Positions 24,241 to 32,117 of a stretch of DNA of 64,000 nt are shown here, one piece after another. The position numbers and the translations under genes are program-made. The first letter of the stretch is position 1. Each line of letters opens with the position of its first letter. The DNA comes from Niastella koreensis GR20-10 (lineage in GTDB: Bacteria > Bacteroidota > Bacteroidia > Chitinophagales > Chitinophagaceae). Location of the stretch: the NCBI RefSeq assembly GCF_000246855.1, contig NC_016609.1, positions 2,480,001 to 2,544,000 on the forward strand, written 5' to 3'. Below the pieces are notes generated by a model, which saw only the letters and a program-made list of their open reading frames with translations, did no database searches and had not been told where the DNA came from.

Positions 24241-26886
24241 ATGGAAGAGAACTTCACCCCCGAGGAAACAAACGATGAGAATCGTATTATTCCCGTAAAT
24301 ATCGAAGAGCAAATGAAAACGGCGTACATCGATTACTCGATGTCGGTAATCGTAAGCCGTGCCTTGCCCGATGTACGCGATGGCTTGAAACCGGTTCACC
24401 GGCGCATTTTGTACGCCATGAATGAACTGGGTTTGAACTACAACAGAGCGTATAAAAAATCGGCGCGTGTTGTAGGAGAGGTGTTGGGTAAATATCACCC
24501 GCATGGTGATTCATCTGTGTACGACGCCATGGTGCGTATGGCGCAGGAGTGGAGCATGCGGTATACCCTTGTTGACGGCCAGGGTAACTACGGTAACCAG
24601 GATGGCGACGGCCCCGCCGCTATGCGTTATACAGAAGCCAGGCTCGACCGGTTGGCTGAATTCATGTTGATGGATATCGATAAAGATACCGTTGACTTTC
24701 AACCTAACTTCGACGACTCAGAAAAAGAGCCCACCATTTTGCCTGCAAGAATCCCCAACCTGCTGGTAAATGGTTCAAGCGGTATTGCGGTTGGTATGGC
24801 TACCAACATGATGCCGCACAACCTCAGCGAAGTAATTGATGGCTGTATAGCCTATATCGATAACCGCGACATCACCATTGACGAGATGATGCTGCATATC
24901 AAAGCACCTGACTTCCCCACCGGTGGTATCATTTACGGTATGGAAGGGGTAAGGGCCGGTATGCACTTTGGAAGAGGCAGAGTGGTGCTGCGTGGTAAAC
25001 TCACCGTGGATACCAAACCCAGCGGTCGCGAAACCATCATTGTAACCGAAGTGCCTTACCAGGTAAACCGCGATGCGCTGTGCGATAAGATCGGTCAGCT
25101 GGTAAATGAAAAAGTGATCGAAGGCATTGCTCACATAAACAATGAATCGAACGCCAAGGAAGGTACCCGTATCGTAATCGATTTGAAACGCGATGCGATC
25201 GCCAACGTGGTGATCAACCAGCTGTACAAATTCACCGAGCTGCAAACTTCATACGGTATCAACAACGTGGCCCTGTCAAAAGGCCGTCCCAAAACACTGA
25301 ACGTAAAAGACATGATCAGTGAGTTTGTGGAGTTCCGCCATGAAGTGGTAGTTCGCCGTACACAGTTTGAATTACGCGAAGCTGAGAAGAAGGCCCACAT
25401 TTTACAGGGTTACCTGATAGCGCTGGATCACCTCGACGAAGTGATTGCCATGATCCGTGCATCGGCCACTCCGGAAATCGCCCGCGAAAGCCTGATCAAC
25501 GCCGGCTGGGGACTTGATGAAATACAGGCCCGCGCCATCCTCGATCTGCGTTTACAACGGTTAACCGGCATGGAACGTGATAAGATCCGCGAAGAGTTTG
25601 AAGAACTGCAACGCCTTATCGGTCACCTGCGTGAAATCCTGGGTAATGAAGGTATGCGGTACGATATTATAAAAACAGAGCTCGCCGAAGTAAAAGAAAA
25701 GTTCGGCGATGTCCGCAAAACCGAGATCACTTATCTCGATAACGAAGTACGCATTAAAGATCTGATCAAGGAAGAAGATGTGGTGATCACCATTTCTCAC
25801 CTCGGTTATATCAAACGTACTTCTGCTACAGAATTCCGCGCCCAGCGCCGTGGTGGCCGTGGTGCAAAAGGCAGTAAAGCCCGCGAAGAAGATTTTATCG
25901 AGCACCTGTTTGTGGCTTCTTCACACCACACCATGCTGTTCTTTACTGAAAAAGGACGTTGCTACTGGTTGAATGTTTATGAGATTCCCGAAGGTGATAA
26001 AACCAGTAAAGGCCGCGCCATTCAGAACCTGATTCAGTTACCGCCAGATGACAAGATCAGAGCGATCATCGATATCCAGGACCTCGAAAACGAGGAGTTT
26101 GTAAAATCGCACAACATAGTACTGGCTACCAAGAAAGGTATTATTAAGAAAACCGCGCTGGAAGACTTCAGCCGTCCACGTACAACCGGCGTAAATGCCA
26201 TTACTATTGTGGAAGGTGATGAGTTGCTGGTTGCCAAATTAACCAACGGTAACAGCGAGATCATGATGGCGGTGAAAAGCGGCCGGGCCATCCGGTTCGC
26301 CGAAGAAAAGGTACGTGCTACCGGCCGTGGCGCCATTGGCGTATCGGGAATTGATGTAGATGATGATAATGATGCAGTTATTGGCATGATATGTGTCAGC
26401 AAGGAAGATAACTCTCGTAGCGTGTTGGTAGTGAGCGAAAAAGGTTATGGAAAGAGAACCGCATTAGAGGATTATCCCATTACCAACCGGGGCGGAAAAG
26501 GGGTGAAAACCCTGAACGTAACCGAGAAGACCGGTTCACTGGTAGGTATGCTGGATGTGGCGGCTAAAGAAGACCTGATGATCACCTGTAAAAGCGGTAT
26601 GACCATTCGTATGCCGGCAGATGGCATCAGCGAACTGGGCCGTAACACACAAGGTGTTAAATTAATTCGCCTCGACGACGGTGATGAAATAGCCGCCATT
26701 ACCAAACTGGATGATAATGAAGAAGAAGAGAATGGTGAGAACGGCGAGATAGAAGCACAGGCCGATGCGAATACAACAGGGGAGGCAACCGATGGCAATG
26801 AGATTGCATCTGAGGAAAATAATGATGCCGCTGATGCTTCAAACGAAGGAGAGGAACCAGGATCAGATGAGCCGGTTAACGAATAG
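24241..26886 (+). CDS. gyrA: DNA gyrase subunit A
   Basis: An 881-residue gyrase A subunit: DNA cleavage and rejoining in negative supercoiling, together with GyrB. Tyr130 in [10 protein letters not shown] is the catalytic tyrosine. The quinolone-resistance region is [14 protein letters not shown], with Ser91 and Asp95 as in sensitive E. coli (Ser83, Asp87). The GyrA box QRRGGRG in the C-terminal beta-pinwheel distinguishes it from topoisomerase IV ParC. The last 55 residues are an acidic tail. A TPR protein follows after 58 nt. gyrB is not in the window. Confidence 0.98.
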   Translation: MEENFTPEETNDENRIIPVNIEEQMKTAYIDYSMSVIVSRALPDVRDGLKPVHRRILYAMNELGLNYNRAYKKSARVVGEVLGKYHPHGDSSVYDAMVRMAQEWSMRYTLVDGQGNYGNQDGDGPAAMRYTEARLDRLAEFMLMDIDKDTVDFQPNFDDSEKEPTILPARIPNLLVNGSSGIAVGMATNMMPHNLSEVIDGCIAYIDNRDITIDEMMLHIKAPDFPTGGIIYGMEGVRAGMHFGRGRVVLRGKLTVDTKPSGRETIIVTEVPYQVNRDALCDKIGQLVNEKVIEGIAHINNESNAKEGTRIVIDLKRDAIANVVINQLYKFTELQTSYGINNVALSKGRPKTLNVKDMISEFVEFRHEVVVRRTQFELREAEKKAHILQGYLIALDHLDEVIAMIRASATPEIARESLINAGWGLDEIQARAILDLRLQRLTGMERDKIREEFEELQRLIGHLREILGNEGMRYDIIKTELAEVKEKFGDVRKTEITYLDNEVRIKDLIKEEDVVITISHLGYIKRTSATEFRAQRRGGRGAKGSKAREEDFIEHLFVASSHHTMLFFTEKGRCYWLNVYEIPEGDKTSKGRAIQNLIQLPPDDKIRAIIDIQDLENEEFVKSHNIVLATKKGIIKKTALEDFSRPRTTGVNAITIVEGDELLVAKLTNGNSEIMMAVKSGRAIRFAEEKVRATGRGAIGVSGIDVDDDNDAVIGMICVSKEDNSRSVLVVSEKGYGKRTALEDYPITNRGGKGVKTLNVTEKTGSLVGMLDVAAKEDLMITCKSGMTIRMPADGISELGRNTQGVKLIRLDDGDEIAAITKLDDNEEEENGENGEIEAQADANTTGEATDGNEIASEENNDAADASNEGEEPGSDEPVNE

Positions 26887-26944
26887 GTTAGATTTGCTTT
26901 CAATTATATAAGCTCATTGGCTAAAAAACAATAAATATTTTCAG

Positions 26945-28324
26945 ATGAAAAAATTGTTGCTGACAGCATTGCTCGCTGTAGTTGGGTTTTTGTCACAGGC
27001 CCAGAAACTCGAAAAGGCTAAAGACCTGCTATCCAAAAAGAAACTCACGGATGCTAAGACCGAGATTGACAATGTAATGACCGTTGAGAAAAATAAAACC
27101 CTGGCAGACGCATGGTATACAAAAGCCAAGATCTATGGTGCTATTGCTGCTGATTCATCATTGAAAGGATCAGTGCCGGATGCACGCGGAACCGCACTGG
27201 AGTCTTTGAAAACCTATCTGGACCTGGAGTCAAAGGAAAAAGACGCGGCTAAAAGAAATATTCAGTTAACCCTGGATAACAATGCACCGCTGATTGACCT
27301 GTATACCGGTTATTCAAAAGATGCGGCTTCTTTTTATAACGCTAACAATTACAACGATGCGTTTTTAAACTTCAAAAAGTCGCTGGAAGTATTTGACCTG
27401 CTGTCGGCCAAAAATATCGTTCCCATTAAGCTTGATACTACCACTACTTTGTATGCTGGTATCTCCGCTGAAAAGGCGCAGAAACCCGATGACGCAGCTA
27501 TTTTCTATGGAAAACTGGCCGAAGCAAAAGCAAAAGGCGAGGGCTTTGTAGAAATTTACAAATGGCTGGCTGACTATTATCGCAGAAAAGATGATGCTGC
27601 CAACGCCGCTAAATTCGCTGCACTGGGTAAAGAAGTATATCCCAGCGATCCTTTCTGGACTGGTTTTGAATTAGACCTGGCCCGGGAGAAAGGAACCAAA
27701 GATGAACTGTTCAAAAAATACGAGCAGGTAATAAAAGAGAATCCTGATAACTATCTTTTCCTGTTTAACTATGGTGTGGAATTATACCAAACAGGTTACG
27801 ATCCGGATGCCAGCAAACGTCCTGCCAATTCAAAAGAGCTGATCGACAGAGCTGTTGACGTTATGACCAAAACCCTGGAAAAGAAACCTGATTTTGCCAA
27901 TGCCAACATGGTATTAGGACAGATCTACTATAACCAGGGTGTTGAGATCAACAACGAGAACAAGAACATTCGTCCTGCAGGTGCGGTTAAATTAACACCC
28001 GATCAGCTGAAGAAAAAAGAAGATCTGCGTGTAGAAACCGCCAAGAAGTTTGAGCAGGCTGTACCTTACTTATCAAAAGTTGATGAAGTGCTCGATGCTC
28101 AGGGTAAGTTGAAAATGGAAGATAAAGACAACCTGAAGAATGCACTTGACCTGCTGATCATCATCAACGAAGAAAAAGTAAATCAGCTGGAGCAAAAGAA
28201 ACGCCAGGCAGAAGCCAAAAAAGATGTTGCTGGTGTTAAATCGATCGATGCTGATATCAAGAAAGTTCAGGAGAACGTAACAAAGTATACTGACAAGTAT
28301 AACAACATTGATAGAAAGCACTAA
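26945..28324 (+). CDS. Secreted TPR-repeat protein
   Basis: A 459-residue exported protein with a clear signal peptide (LLTALLAVVGFLSQAQ). The mature chain is helical with several TPR-like units: DAWYTKAKIYGAIAAD, ASFYNANNYNDAFLNFKKSL, IYKWLADYYRRKDDAANA and FANANMVLGQIYYNQGV. The last 70 residues are a lysine-rich coiled coil. It is 58 nt downstream of gyrA and ends in a strong terminator, so it may share the gyrA transcript. A similar gene follows gyrA in other Chitinophagaceae as far as I recall. The function is unknown. Confidence 0.85.
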   Translation: MKKLLLTALLAVVGFLSQAQKLEKAKDLLSKKKLTDAKTEIDNVMTVEKNKTLADAWYTKAKIYGAIAADSSLKGSVPDARGTALESLKTYLDLESKEKDAAKRNIQLTLDNNAPLIDLYTGYSKDAASFYNANNYNDAFLNFKKSLEVFDLLSAKNIVPIKLDTTTTLYAGISAEKAQKPDDAAIFYGKLAEAKAKGEGFVEIYKWLADYYRRKDDAANAAKFAALGKEVYPSDPFWTGFELDLAREKGTKDELFKKYEQVIKENPDNYLFLFNYGVELYQTGYDPDASKRPANSKELIDRAVDVMTKTLEKKPDFANANMVLGQIYYNQGVEINNENKNIRPAGAVKLTPDQLKKKEDLRVETAKKFEQAVPYLSKVDEVLDAQGKLKMEDKDNLKNALDLLIIINEEKVNQLEQKKRQAEAKKDVAGVKSIDADIKKVQENVTKYTDKYNNIDRKH

Positions 28325-28346
28325 TAAGTGTAAACGAAATACTGGA

Positions 28347-28379
28347 AACCCTCCCGATGCATCGGGAGGGTTTTTTATT
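28347..28379 (+). terminator. Terminator after the gyrA-TPR unit
   Basis: AACCCTCCCGAT (28347-28358) pairs exactly with ATCGGGAGGGTT (28361-28372), followed by TTTTTTATTT. Confidence 0.92.
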
Positions 28380-28439
28380 TGTTCAAATCTCAGAACAATC
28401 GATTGCACTCGCCTGAGGTAAATGGGGAGCAGGTATTTT

Positions 28440-28579
28440 AATTTGCTTTTAATTGATTACTATTCAGCAAATGATGGTTGCCTGTTACCTTTACGCATGC
28501 GCTGAACAATCGTGCGCATGGGTTTAAGGGTTTAATTTTTCAATCAATTGACGCAGCTTTTCCAAGCTGCGTTTTTTTA
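28440..28579 (+). ncRNA. Candidate small RNA
   Basis: Between the TPR terminator (28379) and the DUF6496 stop (28582) lies an unoccupied stretch that ends in its own plus-strand terminator: ACGCAGCTT (28551-28559) pairing with AAGCTGCGT (28564-28572) and a T run. A second hairpin (CATGCGC at 28496-28502 with GCGCATG at 28514-28520) precedes it. No reading frame is visible. The left boundary is a guess; no clear promoter was found. Confidence 0.35.
28551..28579 (+). terminator. Plus-strand terminator facing a minus-strand gene end
   Basis: Nine-base-pair stem ACGCAGCTT/AAGCTGCGT with a 4-nt loop and TTTTTTT. It is on the strand opposite to the DUF6496 gene whose end it borders. Confidence 0.75.
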
Positions 28580-28581
28580 TT

Positions 28582-29079
28582 TTAACGACCGGTGCGGGCA
28601 CGGGTACGCGCGGCTTTTTTAGCTGCCTGTGACCGTTTACGCGGGCCTTTTGTTAGGGCGGCTTTCTTTGCAGCGGCTGAACGATTGGTGGCCGAACGCC
28701 GGCCGGCTGCAGTATGCGCCTGGCGGGAGAGTGCCTCATGCGAAACGGCGCCAGTGCCTTCCCTTTTTAATGCTTTTACCCGGGCCCGGGACCTTTTGGC
28801 TGAAACAGGTTTATGTGCTGCGCCTTGTTTCAATTCGCGCTCAGCCTGTTTACGTGTTTTTTCAGAAGTGGTACCAGCTTTGGGCGGGTTTAATTTAACC
28901 CCGGCACGGCGGGCTTCAGATAAACCAATAGCAATGGCTTGTTTGGTATTACGAACGCCATGTTCGCCTTTGCGGATTTTGTCAATTTCATCTCGAACAA
29001 ACTCACCAGCCTGGGTACTGGCCGATTTACCTTGCTGTTTATCGCGCCTGGCACGTTTTATTGCTTTTTTTGTTGGCAT
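28582..29079 (-). CDS. Basic DUF6496 protein (histone-like composition)
   Basis: A 165-residue protein with a very basic composition. The central part (EFVRDEIDKIRKGEHGVRNTKQAIAIGLSEARRAG, about residues 27-61; given as words FVRDEIDKIRKG and TKQAIAIGLSEARRAG) matches the DUF6496 pattern. The last 70 residues are rich in Lys, Arg and Ala with AAKKAA-like words, as in histone H1 tails. This resembles stress-linked or nucleoid proteins; DNA binding is plausible but not shown. Confidence 0.7.
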   Translation of the reverse strand: MPTKKAIKRARRDKQQGKSASTQAGEFVRDEIDKIRKGEHGVRNTKQAIAIGLSEARRAGVKLNPPKAGTTSEKTRKQAERELKQGAAHKPVSAKRSRARVKALKREGTGAVSHEALSRQAHTAAGRRSATNRSAAAKKAALTKGPRKRSQAAKKAARTRARTGR

Positions 29080-29289
29080 ATGTCCATCTTTTCGTGTTTC
29101 ATAATCTATGATTTCCCACTATATGTTTCGCAAATCGCATACCCCGGTTGGGTTTGGTAATTGCATAACCCACGTCGCTTGCAAAAACAATGTTTATGTG
29201 ATATTTTCACGCTTATTAATCTCATTCTCTGCAGGCGCTGGATGCACCAATCAGTCCAACCGCATTTGTAACCCGTAATACCTTACTAC

Positions 29290-29610
29290 ATGCATTTATT
29301 CAAGGCCAATATCCTGTTTTATATTTCCTTTAATTTGATTGGATATGTTTTAATGTTTATCAGCGTAATGGGTACGCCTGGAATGCTTAACGAGGAAAAA
29401 CCGGGTACCAAACCACTGATAAAACTGATGGACATTTTGCTGCCGGCCGCCTGGAAGGGGATCCCGGTTTTACTGTTTGCTTCCGTGCTTGCTTTTTATT
29501 TTCAATTTCTCCTGGTGGGCAAATTATGCGCAATTACAAGCCTGTCGCTGGGCCTTGGCGTGTTGCTCACGATGATTGGAATCTACTGGACGCAGGGAAG
29601 AAAAGGCTAG
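29290..29610 (+). CDS. Small membrane protein of unknown function
   Basis: A 106-residue protein with three likely membrane segments (about 8-28, 53-73 and 78-100) and a short loop with NEEKPGTKP between the first two. I do not recognise a family. It is alone on the plus strand, and the 309-nt region downstream contains a repeat block and a microprotein frame. Confidence 0.5.
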   Translation: MHLFKANILFYISFNLIGYVLMFISVMGTPGMLNEEKPGTKPLIKLMDILLPAAWKGIPVLLFASVLAFYFQFLLVGKLCAITSLSLGLGVLLTMIGIYWTQGRKG

Positions 29611-29697
29611 CCGGGGGGTGGTTTTCTTAAATATTCTATTTAACATAATGTTAATTATGGTTACTTGTAGTATGCCTGGAGTAGCCGGCTGTATGGG

Positions 29698-29770
29698 TTG
29701 GAAAGTTTGAAGATAGAACCTGGAACCCGAAACTTAAAACATTGAATCTTGAACTTTCAACTTTGAACTG
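29698..29770. repeat. Repeat block, GAACCTGGAAC and GAACTTTCAAC words
   Basis: GAAAGTTTGAAG on the left and GAACCTGGAACCCGAAAC, TTGAATCTTGAACTTTCAAC words on the right. It occupies the middle of the gap 29611-29919. Confidence 0.7.
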
Positions 29771-29919
29771 TGGAAATGTGAAAATGAATGATCCGGATCA
29801 ATTAAACCGGGTTTAGTTCAATTTTATACCCTATCAGGGAAACTAGGGAAACTACTTATACTAAACTAGATACTTTACCGTTTTAATAACCGGTTAAGGT
29901 CCTATTAAAAACGATTTGT

Positions 29920-30018
29920 ATGCTTGGATTAATTTCCCTGATTTTAATTCTATTTATTCCTGTCATTTTTATCTGGCTGGGTTATCGCAGCAGCAAAAGC
30001 TTCAAGGATTTCCATTAA
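29920..30018 (+). CDS. Candidate 32-residue membrane microprotein
   Basis: A short frame with MLGLISLILILFIPVIFIW followed by LGYRSSKSFKDFH: one hydrophobic helix of about 19 residues, then a basic tail. This is the shape of small inner-membrane proteins. It lies in a non-coding gap, in the same direction as the 106-residue membrane protein at 29290. A start at 29920 is the only ATG. Conservation in relatives would be the deciding test. Confidence 0.4.
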   Translation: MLGLISLILILFIPVIFIWLGYRSSKSFKDFH

Positions 30019-30099
30019 TCCCCTTTTTACCCCAAACCGGGTGCCAAAATCCTGCCCTGCAACAATCCCGGGCCCAGACTTATCACCCAAAGCTGTATT

Positions 30100-30137
30100 T
30101 CATTATCACATTAGCAAATTATCACATTAGCTAATTA
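30100..30137. repeat. Repeat block, ATTATCACATTAGC words
   Basis: The word ATTATCACATTAGC occurs twice in a row. The block overlaps the stop codon of the nitroreductase (30131-30133). The reverse complement of these words recurs at 57495-57523. Confidence 0.75.
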
Positions 30138-30712
30138 ACCCAGGTCACTTTCTCCTCCACCGGTTTTCGTTTACCCGCCACAGATGGAACTTTTACATAA
30201 CCCAGGTAAAAGAAACCCATCAGCACATCATCGTGCCCCAAGCCAAATAAAGGTTTTGCTTCTTCAATAAAAGTGATGCCGCCGGTGCTCCAGTAACCGC
30301 CAATATTCTCGTACGCTGAAATCGTAAGGTAAATATTCTGTACGGCGCAGGCCACCGCCGCCACTTCTTCAATTTCGGGCAGCTGATCTGTATGCCGTTT
30401 GCAGCCAATTGCAATCACATGTGAGCATTGCTGGGGCGTTACCTTCATTTGCTCATATTTGTTTTGTTTGAACTTTGGGCCGGCGTATTGTTTATAGATC
30501 TCAGCCTGTTGTTCGGCCAGCTTTTGTAAGCCGTTACCGGTAAAAACAGTAAACCGCCAGGGCTCGGTAAACTTATGGTTGGGTGCCCAGTTGGCGTTTT
30601 CAAGGGCTTGCCAAATGATCTCATCCGGAATAACTTTTCCCGCTTCAAATTGTTGTGTAAACACACTCCTGCGTGTTTGGATCAGTTCATTGATTAATTC
30701 GCTTTTTTTCAT
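30131..30712 (-). CDS. Nitroreductase family protein
   Basis: A 193-residue FMN-dependent nitroreductase-like enzyme. The start at 30712 gives MKKSELINELIQTRRSVF; the open frame to 30871 is rejected because it would overlap the divergent gene. The words WAPNHKFTEPWRF and AVACAVQNIYLTISAYENIG are typical of the family, and FYLGYVKVP is near the C-terminus. It reduces nitro compounds, quinones or enones using NAD(P)H; the physiological substrate is not known. It faces the aspartyl protease gene across 36 bp. Confidence 0.92.
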   Translation of the reverse strand: MKKSELINELIQTRRSVFTQQFEAGKVIPDEIIWQALENANWAPNHKFTEPWRFTVFTGNGLQKLAEQQAEIYKQYAGPKFKQNKYEQMKVTPQQCSHVIAIGCKRHTDQLPEIEEVAAVACAVQNIYLTISAYENIGGYWSTGGITFIEEAKPLFGLGHDDVLMGFFYLGYVKVPSVAGKRKPVEEKVTWVN

Positions 30713-30719
30713 AAGGGAA

Positions 30720-30727
30720 CAAAGATA
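30720..30727 (-). promoter_or_regulatory. Promoter -7 box for the nitroreductase gene
   Basis: On the minus strand TATCTTTG matches TAnnTTTG. It ends 7 nt before the ATG at 30712, so a start of transcription at the ATG is likely. No -33 element is seen. Confidence 0.5.
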
Positions 30728-30735
30728 AGGTAGCT

Positions 30736-30743
30736 TAATTTTG
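30736..30743 (+). promoter_or_regulatory. Promoter -7 box for the aspartyl protease gene
   Basis: TAATTTTG matches TAnnTTTG and ends 5 nt before the ATG at 30749. It is back to back with the nitroreductase box within a 36-bp gap. Confidence 0.5.
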
Positions 30744-30748
30744 AGTCC

Positions 30749-32017
30749 ATGCGCATAATTATATTCTTTATTTGCTTTTTTACGGGATTTGTGTTGCAGG
30801 CTGCCGATCGCAACCCGCTGGATAGCCTGTTGGTTCACCGGCATTTTTTTGAACTGCAACGCCGGTTGCAAAGCGATGCCTACAAGGAGCTGCCAACCTA
30901 TAAACGATTGTATTACCAGGCCTTTTTAGATAACTTTTTTCACGATCTCACCACCTCCAATAATGATATTGCCGAGCTGCTGGCAGTTCATAAAAACCAG
31001 CTTACGACCATCCAGATCGGCAATTTGCTGATGAAAAAGATCGATAACCACGTAAAGCTGTTCCAGTACCGCGATGCCCATGTTACCACCCAGCTTTTAT
31101 TACGTAAATACCGGGGGGCATTGTCGCCCCAGGAACGCGAAGACGTCCGCAATTCTGATCTTATCTGGAAAGGCCTGCAGGAGGTACCCCCGCAAACAAC
31201 CAGCATTTCCAGTGAAAGCCAGATTGCCTACCGGCGCGACCTGGCCGGGTTAATCACCGTTCCGGTAAGTTTTGTGGACAGTTCATTTTATTTTGTATTT
31301 GATACCGGCGCTAATTTTTCTGTAATAACGGAATCCTATGCCCGTAAAGCCTACCTGCGTAAATTGAATGTAAAGTTTAAAGTAAGGGCCATTACAGGTT
31401 TGCAGGTGAACGCCAGCCTGGGGATTGCCGATGAATTAAAAATGGGTGATATTGTTGTGAAGAATGTGGTGTTCATGATCTTTCCCGACAGTTCACTTTC
31501 CTTTGCGCGCGGCATGTATACTATTAAAGGTATTCTGGGGTTCCCGATCATTGAACAATTACAGGAAATACGCATCGATAAAAATAATCTCACCGTGCCA
31601 CAGGTAGCTGTTGACCGCAACATCCGCAATTTTGGCATTGATGAATTGCTGCCGGTGATTTCGGTTGGTTATAATACCGATACCCTGGCGTTTACATTCG
31701 ATACGGGCGCGCAATTCACTTTTCTGAATGAACCATTTTACCATGATTATAAAACGTTGGTTGATACGGCCGGTTATTCGTTTGAAATGCAGATTGGCGG
31801 CGCCGGCGGAGTTGCCAAATCAAAAGCGTTCCGGGTATCACAAATTCCCATCACCGTTGCCGGAAAATCGGCCCTGTTAAAAGATGTGGCTGTTAAAACC
31901 AGCAGCACCACCCCCAAAGACAAATTATACTATGGCAATTTTGGCCAGGATATAATGGGCCAGTTCAAAGAAATGGTGATTAACTTTAGATATATGTATG
32001 TTGATTTTGTGCGATGA
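30749..32017 (+). CDS. Retropepsin-like aspartyl protease, two-domain
   Basis: A 422-residue exported protein. The signal is IIIFFICFFTGFVLQAA. Two retropepsin-type domains carry one active-site triad each: DTG at 185-187 (FVFDTGANFSVIT) and DTG at 318-320 (FTFDTGAQFTFLN). In retroviral pepsins two chains each give one DTG; here both are in one chain, so an intramolecular active site is possible. Residues 20-160 form a helical N-terminal region of unknown role. The gene stands alone, facing the nitroreductase and converging on the TonB receptor. Confidence 0.88.
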   Translation: MRIIIFFICFFTGFVLQAADRNPLDSLLVHRHFFELQRRLQSDAYKELPTYKRLYYQAFLDNFFHDLTTSNNDIAELLAVHKNQLTTIQIGNLLMKKIDNHVKLFQYRDAHVTTQLLLRKYRGALSPQEREDVRNSDLIWKGLQEVPPQTTSISSESQIAYRRDLAGLITVPVSFVDSSFYFVFDTGANFSVITESYARKAYLRKLNVKFKVRAITGLQVNASLGIADELKMGDIVVKNVVFMIFPDSSLSFARGMYTIKGILGFPIIEQLQEIRIDKNNLTVPQVAVDRNIRNFGIDELLPVISVGYNTDTLAFTFDTGAQFTFLNEPFYHDYKTLVDTAGYSFEMQIGGAGGVAKSKAFRVSQIPITVAGKSALLKDVAVKTSSTTPKDKLYYGNFGQDIMGQFKEMVINFRYMYVDFVR

Positions 32018-32026
32018 TAAGATGCT

Positions 32027-32098
32027 AGTTACAGGTTGCAAGTTTCAGGGCAAACAAGCTTTTTTAGACCTTGCAACCTGGAACTTGTAACCTGTAAT
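32027..32098. repeat. Fold-back repeat between convergent genes
   Basis: AGTTACAGGTTGCAAG (from 32027) and its near-complement CTTGTAACCTGTAAT (ending 32098) form a long stem with a CTTTTTT apex. It lies between the aspartyl protease stop (32015-32017) and the TonB receptor stop (32118) and could work as a terminator in both directions. Confidence 0.8.
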
Positions 32099-32117
32099 GG
32101 CTTTTCAGGCATCTTAA

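Noticed and set aside
28592..29104. 170-residue plus-strand frame opposite the DUF6496 gene
   Set aside because: The minus-strand protein has a clear DUF6496 pattern and basic tail; the plus frame is its antisense shadow.
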